A DNA stretch of 64,000 bases from contig NZ_CP059570.1 of assembly GCF_014055005.1 (NCBI RefSeq), positions 868,001 to 932,000 on the forward strand. Direction: 5' to 3'. Position 1 is the first letter of the stretch. Each line of letters starts with the position of its first letter. This document shows positions 17,079 through 27,302 of the stretch, piece after piece. This stretch comes from Neisseria dentiae. Lineage in GTDB: Bacteria > Pseudomonadota > Gammaproteobacteria > Burkholderiales > Neisseriaceae. The notes under the pieces are model-generated. The model did not search any database, had not been told where the DNA came from, and worked only from the letters and a program-made list of their open reading frames with translations. The position numbers were made by a program, and so were the translations under genes.

Positions 17079-17861
17079 ATGAACCGATTCGATTTAAACG
17101 CCGCCATCGGCATCAACCGCAGCGATGCCCCGTTTTTCCAAGCCGAATGGCCGGCGCCCGCCAATGTGAAAACCCTGATCACCACCCGCAACAGCGGCGT
17201 AAGCGAAGGCATATACCGCAGCCTGAACGTGGGCGCGCATGTGGGCGACAACCCTGATCATGTGCAGAAAAACCGCGAAATAGTCGGGCGGCAAACCGGC
17301 GTACCGGTGGTGTATCTCAACCAAATCCACAGCACTGTTGTGGTCAACGCCGCCGACCATATCGGAGGCTCACCGCCCGATGCCGATGCCTCGTTCGACA
17401 CCACCGGCACCGCCGCCTGCGCCAGCATGACCGCCGACTGCCTGCCCGTGCTGTTTTGCGACCGCGCAGGCACGGTGGTGGCCGCCGCACATGCAGGCTG
17501 GCGCGGCCTGGCAGGCGGCGTGCTGCAAAACACCATTGCCGCCATGAACGTGCCGCCCGTTGAAATCATGGCCTATCTCGGCCCCGCCATCGGCCCCGAA
17601 GCCTTCGAGGTGGGGCAGGATGTTTACGACGCTTTCTGCGCGCAAAACCCCGCCGCCGGCCAAGCCTTCGAACCGATCGGCGGCGGTAAATACCTGGCCG
17701 ATATTTACCGCCTTGCCCGCCTGGTGTTGCAAAACGAAGGCGTGGGCATGGTTTACGGCGGCAACCGCTGCACCGTGCTGGAGCGCGACACCTTCTTCTC
17801 TTACCGCCGCGACGGCCAAACCGGCCGCATGGTCAGCGTAATCTGGCTGGAAAAACGGTAG
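17079..17861 (+). CDS. pgeF: PgeF/YfiH-family (multicopper-oxidase-like) purine nucleoside phosphorylase
   Basis: A 260-residue member of the YfiH (DUF152, CNF1-like fold) family. The metal/active-site residues appear in LNQIHSTVV, MTADCLPVLFCD and AAAHAGWRGLAGG, followed by YLGPAIGPEAFEVG. Members have been reported to act on purine nucleosides and were earlier called polyphenol oxidases. The substrate here is inferred only from family. Confidence 0.88.
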   Translation: MNRFDLNAAIGINRSDAPFFQAEWPAPANVKTLITTRNSGVSEGIYRSLNVGAHVGDNPDHVQKNREIVGRQTGVPVVYLNQIHSTVVVNAADHIGGSPPDADASFDTTGTAACASMTADCLPVLFCDRAGTVVAAAHAGWRGLAGGVLQNTIAAMNVPPVEIMAYLGPAIGPEAFEVGQDVYDAFCAQNPAAGQAFEPIGGGKYLADIYRLARLVLQNEGVGMVYGGNRCTVLERDTFFSYRRDGQTGRMVSVIWLEKR

Positions 17862-17893
17862 TTTTAAAAGCGCGGATATTTCAATAACAGGCC

Positions 17894-18089
17894 GAGACCT
17901 TTGCAAAAATACCTTAAAGCCGTCTGAAATGCTTAAATCCCGTCATTCCCGCGTAGGCGGGAATCCAGATAGAAATATTGAAGCATTGATTAAACAAATA
18001 CTTGGATGCCAAGCGTCTGGATTCCCGCCTACGCGGGAATGACGGAGTTCGGATTTTTTAGATAGCAATTTGAATTTTGCAAAGGTCTT
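17894..18089. mobile_element. dRS3-bearing element (NIME-like) inserted in a DUS
   Basis: The left end is GAGACCTTTGCAAAAATACC and the right end is AATTTTGCAAAGGTCTT. Exact AGGCC duplicates flank it (17889-17893 and 18090-18094). The interior has the inverted pair ATTCCCGCGTAGGCGGGAAT and ATTCCCGCCTACGCGGGAAT. A third right-end-like TTTTTGCAAAGGTTTC lies at 18133-18148. No gene is seen in 17862-18249. Confidence 0.75.
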
Positions 18090-18249
18090 AGGCCGTCTGA
18101 AAAGGTTGTTCGCTTTCAGACGGCTTTAAGGTATTTTTGCAAAGGTTTCAGCCCTGCGGTTTAACGCGAAAAACCGCCGAATGCCTGCCGAAAACGCAGG
18201 CATTGCGGTACAATGCCGCTTTCTTTATCCAACCAACTGCCGAAACATC

Positions 18250-19965
18250 ATGAAAGCCAGCCGATTTTTCATTTCCACCTTAAAAGAAGCCCCCGCCGAA
18301 GCCGTGTTGCCCAGCCACCAATTGATGATACGCGCCGGTCTGATTAAAGCCGCCGCTTCGGGTTTGTATACTTGGATGCCGATGGGCTTGCGCGTTTTGC
18401 GCAAAGTGGAAAACATCGTGCGCGAAGAAATGAACCGCGCCGGCAGCGTAGAATTGCTGATGCCCGTGGTGCAGCCCGCCGAATTGTGGCAGGAATCCGG
18501 CCGCTGGGAGTTTTACGGCAAAGAGCTGCTGCGCATCAAAGACCGCCACGAGCGCGATTTCTGCATGGGGCCGACCTGCGAAGAAGTGATTACCGACATC
18601 GTGCGCAAAGAAATCACCAGCTATAAGCAACTGCCGAAAAACTTCTACCACATCCAAACCAAATTCCGCGACGAAGTCCGCCCCCGTTTCGGCGTGATGC
18701 GCGCGCGCGAATTCGTGATGAAAGATGCCTATTCGTTCCACACCGATTACGAATCGCTGGTTAACGACGGCTACCAGCCCATGTATGATGCCTATTGCCG
18801 TATTTTCGACCGCCTGGGCCTGAACTACCGCCCCGTTGCCGCCGACACCGGCAGCATCGGCGGCACCGGCTCGCACGAATTCCAAGTGCTGGCCGAAAGC
18901 GGTGAAGACGTGATTGCCTACAGCGACGCTTCCGATTACGCCGCCAACGTGGAGCTGGCACAAACCCTGCCGCAAACGGGCGAACGCGCCGCCGCCGCAG
19001 AAACCCTCACCAAAGTGCACACGCCCAACGTGAAAACCATCGCCGCATTGGTGGAATTTTTGAATATCCCCATTGAGCGCACGCTGAAATCCATCGTAGT
19101 GGAAGGCGAAGAAGAGGGCGAACTCGTGCTGCTGCTGTTGCGCGGCGATCATGAGTTTAACGACATCAAAGCCGAAAAACTGCCTGCCGTGAAATCCCCG
19201 TTAACCATGGCCGCGCCCGAAGCCATTCAGACGGCCTTCGGTGCCAACGGCGGCTCGCTCGGCCCCGTCGGTTTCAAAGGTAAAGTCTATGCCGACTATG
19301 CCTGCGAAAAACTGGCCGACACCATTATCGGCGCGAACGAAGACGACTACCACTACACCGGCTTCAACTTCGGCCGCGACTGCCCCGAGCCGGAATTTGT
19401 CGATTTGCGCAACGTGGTGGAAGGCGACCCCAGCCCCTGCGGACAAGGCCGTCTGAAACTGGCGCGCGGTATCGAAGTCGGCCATGTATTCCAATTGCGC
19501 GACAAATACTCCCAAGCCATGAACGCCGGCTTTCTCGACAACAACGGCAAAGCGCAAATCATGGAAATGGGCTGCTACGGCATCGGCATCACCCGCATCG
19601 TGGCCGCCGCCATCGAGCAGAACCACGACGAACGCGGCATCATCTGGACCGACGCGATGGCGCCGTTCCAAGTGGTGATCGTGCCGATGAACTATAAAAA
19701 ATCCGACGCCGTGAAAGAAGCCGCCGATTATCTTTACGCCGAACTGCTGGCGCAAGGCACCGACGTATTGCTCGACGACCGCGACGAGCGCGCCGGCGTA
19801 TTGCTTAACGATTCCGAGCTGCTCGGCATTCCCCACCGCATCGTTATCGGCGACCGCGGCCTGAAGGAAGGCACCGTCGAATACGCCCGCCGCACCGACG
19901 GCGAAGCGCAAAGCGTAGCGGTGAAAGAAGCCGCCGCCAAAGTGTTGGCTGCGCTGAACGCCTGA
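18250..19965 (+). CDS. proS: Prolyl-tRNA synthetase
   Basis: A 571-residue class II synthetase of the bacterial type. Motif 1 region is MPVVQPAELWQESGRW, motif 2 is FRDEVRPRFGVMRAREFVMKD, and motif 3 is MGCYGIGITRIVAAAIEQ. The YbaK-like editing insertion occupies about residues 230-380. The C-terminal anticodon-binding domain follows (VLLDDRDERAGV). ATG 18250 (MKASRFFIST) is the family start. TACAAT at about 18210 may be its -10. Two DUS copies encode IQTAFG and GRLK. Confidence 0.96.
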   Translation: MKASRFFISTLKEAPAEAVLPSHQLMIRAGLIKAAASGLYTWMPMGLRVLRKVENIVREEMNRAGSVELLMPVVQPAELWQESGRWEFYGKELLRIKDRHERDFCMGPTCEEVITDIVRKEITSYKQLPKNFYHIQTKFRDEVRPRFGVMRAREFVMKDAYSFHTDYESLVNDGYQPMYDAYCRIFDRLGLNYRPVAADTGSIGGTGSHEFQVLAESGEDVIAYSDASDYAANVELAQTLPQTGERAAAAETLTKVHTPNVKTIAALVEFLNIPIERTLKSIVVEGEEEGELVLLLLRGDHEFNDIKAEKLPAVKSPLTMAAPEAIQTAFGANGGSLGPVGFKGKVYADYACEKLADTIIGANEDDYHYTGFNFGRDCPEPEFVDLRNVVEGDPSPCGQGRLKLARGIEVGHVFQLRDKYSQAMNAGFLDNNGKAQIMEMGCYGIGITRIVAAAIEQNHDERGIIWTDAMAPFQVVIVPMNYKKSDAVKEAADYLYAELLAQGTDVLLDDRDERAGVLLNDSELLGIPHRIVIGDRGLKEGTVEYARRTDGEAQSVAVKEAAAKVLAALNA

Positions 19966-19984
19966 TAACACCGTTGTTTAAAGC

Positions 19985-20013
19985 TAGGCCGTCTGAATAT
20001 TTTCAGACGGCCT
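19985..20013 (+). terminator. DUS-pair terminator after proS
   Basis: TAGGCCGTCTGAA and TTCAGACGGCCTA with a short AT-rich loop form a hairpin 20 bases after the proS stop. Confidence 0.75.
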
Positions 20014-20055
20014 AGATTCTATGTCAATGCACAGCGGCACCATCGCGGGCAAACT

Positions 20056-20270
20056 TATAGTGGCTTGAGTTGCTTCGATACAAGGCAGCACAAGCACTGC
20101 GCCCGGGCGCGGCAGCGCCGTCGCGAAAGTTAAATTAATCCGCTATTTCTGCCTGCATTATATGGTTTTGAAAGTAACCAAATCGCCGGTTGTATCCGCA
20201 AAACACCGTTAAAACACATTTTCCGGGCCGTTGCGGAAAATGCCTTTAAAATACGAAGTCCACCACTATA
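20056..20270. repeat. Segment bounded by TATAGTGG ... CCACTATA (Correia-like ends only)
   Basis: The ends TATAGTGGCTT and GTCCACCACTATA recall Correia element termini, but the interior lacks the canonical Correia core found at 38242. It may be a hybrid, a decayed element or coincidence. No gene is seen in 19966-20342. An AT-rich ATAATATATAATA follows and could provide a -10 for the next gene. Confidence 0.3.
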
Positions 20271-20342
20271 ATATATAATACCAACAGGCTGCGCAGCGGC
20301 AATATAACGCATGGGCGCAGCAGCATTTTTCCGGAGCAAACC

Positions 20343-21692
20343 GTGTTTCGCAGCACACATATCCTCAGTGGCAAAACCCTATACGAACGATCCGCCCAGC
20401 CTATGGAAGAGTTCGAATACGAGTTGCGCCGCCTACAGCACCGCCAGCGCGAATTCGCCGCCTTAATGGTAACCGAACGCACGGCGCTGTTGCAGGATTT
20501 TGCCGACAAACTGGCCGCCAACCGCGACCGCCTGGCCGTGATGATTTGCGAAGAAGTCGGCCGCTGCCTGCGCGAATGCGAGGCCGAGTTAGACAAATCG
20601 GTAGAGCTTGTCCGCTATTACGCCCATCTCGCCCCCGAGCTGCTGGCGCACAAAACGATTGCCACGCAAGCCACCTTGAGCCAGGTGCGTTTCGAGCCTT
20701 TGGGCATCGTGCTGGCCGTAATGCCGTGGAACTATCCCATTTGGCAGGTGTTGCGCTTTGCCGTTCCCGCCCTGTGCGCCGGCAACGGCTGCATGGTCAA
20801 ACCCGCCTCCAGCGTCGGCAGGGTAACCGAAGCGCTGTTTGAACTGGTGGGCAAAGATCTGCCGCTGGATGTGGCCTGGCTGGCTGAACCTGATGTGCGC
20901 CATGCCGTTGCCCGCACCGATGCGCTGGCCTTTACCGGCTCCACCGACATCGGCCGCCGTTTGGCCGCACAAGCCGGCCTGTATATGAAAAAAACCGTAT
21001 TGGAGCTGGGCGGCAGCAACGCATTTATCGTGATGAACGATGCGGATTTGGCGCAAGCCGCAAAAGATGCCTGCTATTCGCGTTTCCGCGATGCAGGGCA
21101 ATCGTGCAATGCAGCCAAACGCATCATCGTTACCGAGGCGGTGGCCGACGAATTTATCCCGCTGTTTCTCGAAGAATGCGCCAAATTGAAAATCGGCGAT
21201 CCGATGGATCCGCAAACCACATTGGCGCCGCTGCACCGCCGCGATTTGCGCGAAAAAATCCACTGCCAAGTGCTTGATGCGCTGGTAAACGGCGCCAGCG
21301 TTTTATGCGGCGGCCAAATTCCCGAGTGCACCGAAAAAGGCTGGTTTTACCCGGCAACCGTGCTGGATCATGTCAACCACAACTGCCGCGTATATCACGA
21401 AGAAGTTTTCGGCCCTGTGGCCGTTATTCTGCGCGCTTTAGGCGAAGAACACGCCATTGCGCTGGCAAACGACACCCCTTTCGGGCTTGGCGCCAGCATT
21501 TATGCGAAAGACACCGCCAAAGCATGGCAGTTTGCATCCAAGCTGCAAACCGGCGCGGTTTACATCAACCGGCACACCAGCAGCGACTTGCGCCTGCCGT
21601 TCGGCGGCGTCAAAGCCTCGGGCTACGGCAGGGAATTATCCGAATTCGGCTTATATGAATTTGTAAACGTGAAATCTTACTGGCAAAAATGA
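20343..21692 (+). CDS. Aldehyde dehydrogenase, succinate-semialdehyde dehydrogenase type
   Basis: A 449-residue NAD(P)-dependent aldehyde dehydrogenase. MPWNYPIWQVLR and the cofactor-site FTGSTDIGRRLA are followed by the general base Glu221 in VLELGGSN and the catalytic Cys255 in DAGQSCNAAKR; EEVFGPVAVI and LPFGGVKASGYGREL are also present. The sequence resembles SSADH (GabD/Sad) enzymes, but no GABA or succinate-semialdehyde gene is nearby, so the substrate is uncertain. It lies 1 base from the next gene, suggesting cotranscription. Confidence 0.88.
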   Translation: MFRSTHILSGKTLYERSAQPMEEFEYELRRLQHRQREFAALMVTERTALLQDFADKLAANRDRLAVMICEEVGRCLRECEAELDKSVELVRYYAHLAPELLAHKTIATQATLSQVRFEPLGIVLAVMPWNYPIWQVLRFAVPALCAGNGCMVKPASSVGRVTEALFELVGKDLPLDVAWLAEPDVRHAVARTDALAFTGSTDIGRRLAAQAGLYMKKTVLELGGSNAFIVMNDADLAQAAKDACYSRFRDAGQSCNAAKRIIVTEAVADEFIPLFLEECAKLKIGDPMDPQTTLAPLHRRDLREKIHCQVLDALVNGASVLCGGQIPECTEKGWFYPATVLDHVNHNCRVYHEEVFGPVAVILRALGEEHAIALANDTPFGLGASIYAKDTAKAWQFASKLQTGAVYINRHTSSDLRLPFGGVKASGYGRELSEFGLYEFVNVKSYWQK

Positions 21693-21693
21693 T

Positions 21694-22434
21694 ATGAAAC
21701 GGTTTTGGCATACAGGATTAACGGCATTGGCGTTAGCGGGCGTTCCGCTGGCCGTATCGGCGCAAATGCACGAAATTTATTTCAACCAACAAGGGCAGCT
21801 TACCGCCACCATGTCGGCGGTAGCCTATGTGCGCCAATACGAAATCAAAGACGGCACGGCGCAGGCGCAGGATTTTTATTACCCGTCGATGAAAAAATAT
21901 TCCGATCCCTACCAAGTGCCAGCCTCGCAAATCAAAATATTCGTGCCCACCCTCAATAACGGCACGCTGACCCTTTGGCATTTCAACGGTCGGAAAAAAA
22001 TGAGCGGTGCCTATAAAAACGGCAAGCCCGACGGCGTTTGGACCAATTGGTATCCCAACGGCAAAAAATCAGCCGTGATGCCGTATGTGGCAGGCAAAAG
22101 CGAAGGCACAGGCGCACGCTATTACCGCAACGGCAATAAAGAGAGCGAAATCCAATTTAAAAACAACAAGGCCAACGGCTTTTGGAAACAATGGTATGCC
22201 AGCGGCAAACCAAAAACCGAAATGATGATGCAGGACGATAAACCCGTTAACATCGTAAGCTGGAACGAAGACGGCCTGCTGCTTTCGGAAATCACGTTAG
22301 ACGACGGCCGCCGTAACGGAATTATGCTCGACTGGCATCCGAACGGGGCGAAAAAATCAGAAGCAGTTTACCAAGACGGCAGCCTGGTTAAAAAAACCGT
22401 TTGGGATGAAGACGGTTATGTGCTTTCTGAATAA
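21694..22434 (+). CDS. Secreted MORN-repeat protein (YwqK-like)
   Basis: A 246-residue protein with a signal peptide (cleavage after about AVSA, residue 23). The body contains four or more MORN_2-type repeats with the pattern NG-x-K-x-G-x-W-x-x-W-y-NGK, such as KPDGVWTNWYPNGK, ANGFWKQWYASGK and RNGIMLDWHPNGAK. Databases often label such proteins as YwqK antitoxins, but no toxin partner is present here. With a signal peptide, a cell-envelope role is more likely. Confidence 0.8.
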   Translation: MKRFWHTGLTALALAGVPLAVSAQMHEIYFNQQGQLTATMSAVAYVRQYEIKDGTAQAQDFYYPSMKKYSDPYQVPASQIKIFVPTLNNGTLTLWHFNGRKKMSGAYKNGKPDGVWTNWYPNGKKSAVMPYVAGKSEGTGARYYRNGNKESEIQFKNNKANGFWKQWYASGKPKTEMMMQDDKPVNIVSWNEDGLLLSEITLDDGRRNGIMLDWHPNGAKKSEAVYQDGSLVKKTVWDEDGYVLSE

Positions 22435-22543
22435 TCTTTGAAAACATAAAAATTGATTAAAATAAGGGGTTTAGGAAGAAAAATTCATTTTAAAGGAGGG
22501 GCTTAGGAAGCAAAATCAGCAAAAATGATGATAAGCTTCTGAT

Positions 22544-22992
22544 ATGCCTATTAAAAACAAGTACCAAAAGTTCAGTAAAATTACCGAGCCCAAATTCCGT
22601 CAGATCCTGCGGCTTTTCGCCTTCAATTTGGACCACTTCCGATACCGCCAAACTGACAGAAATCAGTGCCAGAAGCATCAACAAGCCTGTACCTGAAATT
22701 GTGCCGGCGCTTAACTGACGAATACAAACAGCACACGCCTTTCTGCGGCACCGTAGAATTAGACGAATCCTATTTCGGTGCAAAGCGCATCCGAGGTAAA
22801 CTCGGGCGCGGAGCGGGCGGTAAAACCATCGCTTTCGGCATCCTCAAACGAGGCGACAAAGTCTATACCGAAATCGTGCCGGATACTTCGAAAGCTACAC
22901 TGCAAAAGGTTATCAGAGGCCGTATCATGGTCGAGAGTATGATCAATATCGATGGCTGGCGGGACTATCATGGATTGGTCGACATGGGTTGA
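22544..22992 (+). pseudogene. IS1016/IS1595-family transposase fragment, left arm
   Basis: The N-terminal MPIKNKYQKFSKI matches the intact copy at 33452. The frame is lost in the TTTGGACCACTTCC region (an extra base compared with the intact gene). It resumes as LYLKLCRRL and TVELDESYFGAKRIRGK, and ends after HGLVDMG where the dRS3 element begins. The C-terminal third, with the last catalytic residues, is missing. Confidence 0.85.
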
Positions 22993-23187
22993 GACCTTTG
23001 CAAAAATACCCTGAGTGCCGTCTGAAATGCTTAAATTCCGTCATTCCCGCGTAGGCGGGAATCCAGCCTTTAAACCATAAAGTATTTTATTTCAATAGCT
23101 TACGAAAAAACGACTGGATTCCCGCCTACGCGGGAATGACGATAATCTGATGTTTCAGACGGCCTAAATGAATTTTGCAAAGGTCTC
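22991..23187. mobile_element. dRS3-bearing NIME-like element inside the palindrome
   Basis: GAGACCTTTGCAAAAATACC opens it and AATTTTGCAAAGGTCTC closes it. It holds an inverted dRS3 pair and two DUS. Unlike the other copies it is flanked by inverted sequence (GGGTT / AACCC), not by a direct repeat. Confidence 0.75.
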
Positions 23188-23634
23188 AACCCATGTCGAC
23201 CAATCCATGATAGTCCCGCCAGCCATCGATATTGATCATACTCTCGACCATGATACGGCCTCTGATAACCTTTTGCAGTGTAGCTTTCGAAGTATCCGGC
23301 ACGATTTCGGTATAGACTTTGTCGCCTCGTTTGAGGATGCCGAAAGCGATGGTTTTACCGCCCGCTCCGCGCCCGAGTTTACCTCGGATGCGCTTTGCAC
23401 CGAAATAGGATTCGTCTAATTCTACGGTGCCGCAGAAAGGCGTGTGCTGTTTGTATTCGTCAGTTAAGCGCCGGCACAATTTCAGGTACAGGCTTGTTGA
23501 TGCTTCTGGCACTGATTTCTGTCAGTTTGGCGGTATCGGAAGTGGTCCAAATTGAAGGCGAAAAGCCGCAGGATCTGACGGAATTTGGGCTCGGTAATTT
23601 TACTGAACTTTTGGTACTTGTTTTTAATAGGCAT
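23186..23634 (-). pseudogene. IS1016/IS1595-family transposase fragment, right arm (mirror copy)
   Basis: It is the exact mirror of 22544-22992, carrying the same truncation after HGLVDMG and the same internal frameshift. The shared frameshift shows that one arm was copied from the other after the gene had already decayed. Confidence 0.85.
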
Positions 23635-23722
23635 ATCAGAAGCTTATCATCATTTTTGCTGATTTTGCTTCCTAAGCTCCTTCTCAAAAAAAACCAAATG
23701 GGCATTCAAGTAAAAAAATGAA

Positions 23723-24017
23723 AGTGTAAACAACGCTAGATTTTGCTACACACACCAAAGTAACCGATCAGCGGAATTATCTGTTTGTTGCCATTGACGA
23801 TTTTTCGCACGAATTGTATGTAGTCATTTTTTCTGACCGTATCGCAATCAGTGCAGCCAAGCTTCTGCTGCGCGATATGGTTGACTGCTGTCCGTATACG
23901 ATAGAGTGCGTTTATTCCGACAATGGAGCTGAGTACAAAGGTAGTGTCAACCATTCGTTCGGCATCGTCTGTCATGCGAAACCCTGTTGTGTAAACAACG
24001 CGGCTATTTCCAACATA
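23723..24017 (+). pseudogene. IS481-family transposase fragment with both element ends
   Basis: It encodes YLFVAIDDFSHELYVVIFSD and LLLRDMVDCCPYTIECVYSD, paralogous to the copy at 12902-13671 but without the HTH and the C-terminus. It is bounded by GTGTAAACAACGCTAG at the left and GTGTAAACAACGCGG at the right, so it is an internally deleted, end-bearing derivative. Confidence 0.75.
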
Positions 24018-24021
24018 TAAT

Positions 24022-24262
24022 ATGCCAAATGTCAGCGAATTTGCCTATTTTCGTATCAATCGCAGTATGAGTTTTGCAGACAGGCCAAACCATATTAATG
24101 GGATTGAGAACTTTGGACGCCAGGCGAAATATCATTTGTGTAAATTGAACGGCATTCTCGAGAGTCTATTTCGAGTTGCATTTGAAGAAGAATGAGTGGT
24201 GCTTTAACCAAATGAAATAAATTCCCAATTAGGTGTTTTAAAATAACTGGGTAAGAGAGAGT
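24022..24262 (+). pseudogene. Remnant of the 3' end of another IS1595-like transposase
   Basis: Translations in two frames give NHINGIENFGRQAKYHLCKL and then LHLKKNEWCFNQ. These correspond to QHINGIESFWGYAKNRLVKF and LHLKETEFHFNH of the intact transposase at 33452. A frameshift and stops break it. It is clearly diverged from the IS1016 copies. Confidence 0.6.
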
Positions 24263-24276
24263 TGAGCCTAATTGTT

Positions 24277-24370
24277 TGGCGGAGTAGGAGGGATTCGAAC
24301 CCTCGATCCAGGTTTTAGCCCAGATGCACCCTTAGCAGGGGTGTGCCTTCAGCCTCTCAGCCACTACTCC
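24277..24370 (-). tRNA. tRNA-Ser (anticodon GCU)
   Basis: Reading the minus strand, GGAGTAGTGGCTGAG begins the acceptor and D arm, the anticodon loop is CTGCTAA, a long variable arm typical of tRNA-Ser follows, then GGTTCGAATCC, CTACTCC, discriminator G and an encoded CCA (24277-24279). Confidence 0.93.
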
Positions 24371-24506
24371 GTAAAGAAGCGTGAACTATAAACAAGTCTG
24401 TTTGGGGTGTCAAGCAGGTTGGTGGTTTTTAGGCCGTCTGAAAATTAAGTTTTTGAATTTCATTTAAATTCATTTTAATTGGGCTTTGGCCGTGTTGCAG
24501 CCGGCT

Positions 24507-24946
24507 TTATTTAAGCTCAGTATGGCCGGATAGAGCCTGTTTCATCACGCTCACGGTTTCGCCATTATACGGCCGTTTTTCAATTTCGCGCCAGCCGTGG
24601 CGGGCGTATAAAGGCTGCATATCCGGCGTGTAGAGATACAGTTCGCGAATGCCGGTTTGCCGCGGTATTCGGGCAGCACAAACACATCGCCCAGCCAGTA
24701 TTCGTATTGCGGCAGCGAAGCGATGTCATGGCGTTTCAGGGCCGCGCTGCCGAGCAGGGCGCCGCTTGGGCCGACTGCTACGAATGCTTGCGGCAAATCG
24801 TTGCCGCGCAGGCATTTTTGATAGTAGGCACGGATTTTTTCAAGCGACGACCACGGGGCGAAGCCGTGCCACTCGGCGAACAGAGCGTTTGCCAGCGGCT
24901 CGATATGTTGGGGGTAGCGAGATAAAGGGAAAACAGCAGCGGTCAT
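24507..24946 (-). pseudogene. GNAT acetyltransferase with internal deletion and frameshift
   Basis: The N-terminal part starts MTAAVFPLSRYPQH and contains the GNAT strand VFVLPEYRGK. After that the acetyl-CoA-binding helix is missing and the frame changes; a different frame continues as GIRELYLYTPDMQPLYARHG and REIEKRPYNGE, ending at a TAA at 24507-24509. The gene has therefore lost roughly 15 residues plus the frame. The enzyme is unlikely to work. Confidence 0.75.
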
Positions 24947-24964
24947 GGTTTTTAAATGAAAAGA

Positions 24965-25735
24965 TTATATTTTTTCGGCCACGATAAACAAACGCGGAAA
25001 CGGCAGCAGCACGCAGCCATCAGCCTGAACGGGATAGGCTTGGTGCAGGGCGTCGGTGTAGTCTGCTAAAAAATATTGTTGGTCGTGTGGCTCGAGCAGG
25101 TTTAGAAACGGCCGCAGGGCGGTGGATTGAAACCATTCGGTGATGTGTTTCACGCTCGGCATAACATGGTAATAGGTGGTGCGCCAGATATCGGCACGGC
25201 AGCCGGAACGGGTGAGGATATCGTAATAGGCGGAAACATCGGGTAGGGCATCGCGGTTTTGCAGGGCAGCCATGGCTTGCCGCCAACGGGGTTGGGCGGC
25301 GGTTTCGCGCATCAGGCGGTGTGCGGGTTCTTCCAAGTTGTCGGGCATTTGCACGGCCAGCACGCCGTTCGGGGCAAGTTGCGCTAAGAGCCTGGGCAGC
25401 AGGCGTTCGTGGTTGCCCGTCCATTGCAGCGAGGCGTTGGCGAAGATAAGGTCGGGCGGGGCATCGGCTTGCCACCGGATAAGGTCGGCTTCGACAAAGC
25501 GGCATTGGGGCAGGCGTTGCTGTGCTGCGGCTATCATGGCGGGCGAGTTGTCGATGCCGCAGATATCGGCCTGCGGCCATGTTTGCAGCAGCAAGTCGGT
25601 GCTGTTGCCTGATCCGCAACCCAAATCTGCGGCACGGCGTACGGGGCGGTTGGCAATGCGTGCCAGCAGTTCGGCGGCCGGGCGGGTGCGCTCGGCTTCG
25701 AAGCGGCGGTAGAGTTCGGGGTTCCAATCGGCCAT
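24965..25735 (-). CDS. tam: Trans-aconitate 2-methyltransferase
   Basis: A 256-residue SAM-dependent class I methyltransferase. The SAM motif is AADLGCGSGNST (about 35-46), the second is DICGIDNSPAMI, and LIFANASLQWTGNH with MPDNLEEPAH is characteristic of Tam, which methylates trans-aconitate formed from the citrate-cycle intermediate cis-aconitate. It lies beside icd, which fits a citrate-cycle housekeeping role. Confidence 0.88.
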   Translation of the reverse strand: MADWNPELYRRFEAERTRPAAELLARIANRPVRRAADLGCGSGNSTDLLLQTWPQADICGIDNSPAMIAAAQQRLPQCRFVEADLIRWQADAPPDLIFANASLQWTGNHERLLPRLLAQLAPNGVLAVQMPDNLEEPAHRLMRETAAQPRWRQAMAALQNRDALPDVSAYYDILTRSGCRADIWRTTYYHVMPSVKHITEWFQSTALRPFLNLLEPHDQQYFLADYTDALHQAYPVQADGCVLLPFPRLFIVAEKI

Positions 25736-25814
25736 TGGCGTTTCCTTTATGTGGCGTGATTGTGAAAGAAAAAGCCGTGCAGAAAATGCTGCACGGCTTT
25801 TTCAGACGGCTTGA

Positions 25815-27053
<1,239 letters not shown>

Positions 27054-27302
27054 GGTGTCTCCTGTTTTTTACGGGTTTTTTTCTTGACGGTTTTGTTTTG
27101 AGACATTGCGCTTGCGGTTTGGCGGAGCATAGCAGGCACAATGCCTCGGAAGCCTACGGAAATATAAACGGTTCCGCACACATAATGCTTGGGAATTATG
27201 CTTGATTTTTGCTTCTTGTGCTAGTGGCTGTTAACAATTGGTTTCGGATAAGGCACGGCAGCGGGTAGAATAAGGTTGCAGACAAATACGGTGCCGACAA
27301 TC

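Larger units (their letters stand above)
22501..23677. repeat. 1.18-kb palindrome: two mirror-image IS1016 fragments around a dRS3 element
   Basis: Bases 22501-23005 are matched base-for-base as far as I could compare by the reverse complement of 23173-23677. Checkpoints (GCTTAGGAAGC ends; GACATGGGTTGAGACC junctions at 22981 and 23197) all sum to 46178, so the arms have no net indel. The centre is the GAGACCTTTGCAAAA-type element at 22991-23187. Confidence 0.85.

Noticed and set aside
17894..18089. dRS3 inverted repeats considered as a CRISPR remnant
   Set aside because: Repeats are inverted pairs and not regularly spaced direct repeats. No cas genes are present anywhere in the window.
21694..22434. 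Toxin-antitoxin assignment for the MORN-repeat protein
   Set aside because: It has a signal peptide and no adjacent toxin. The antitoxin label comes from database naming and has no support here.
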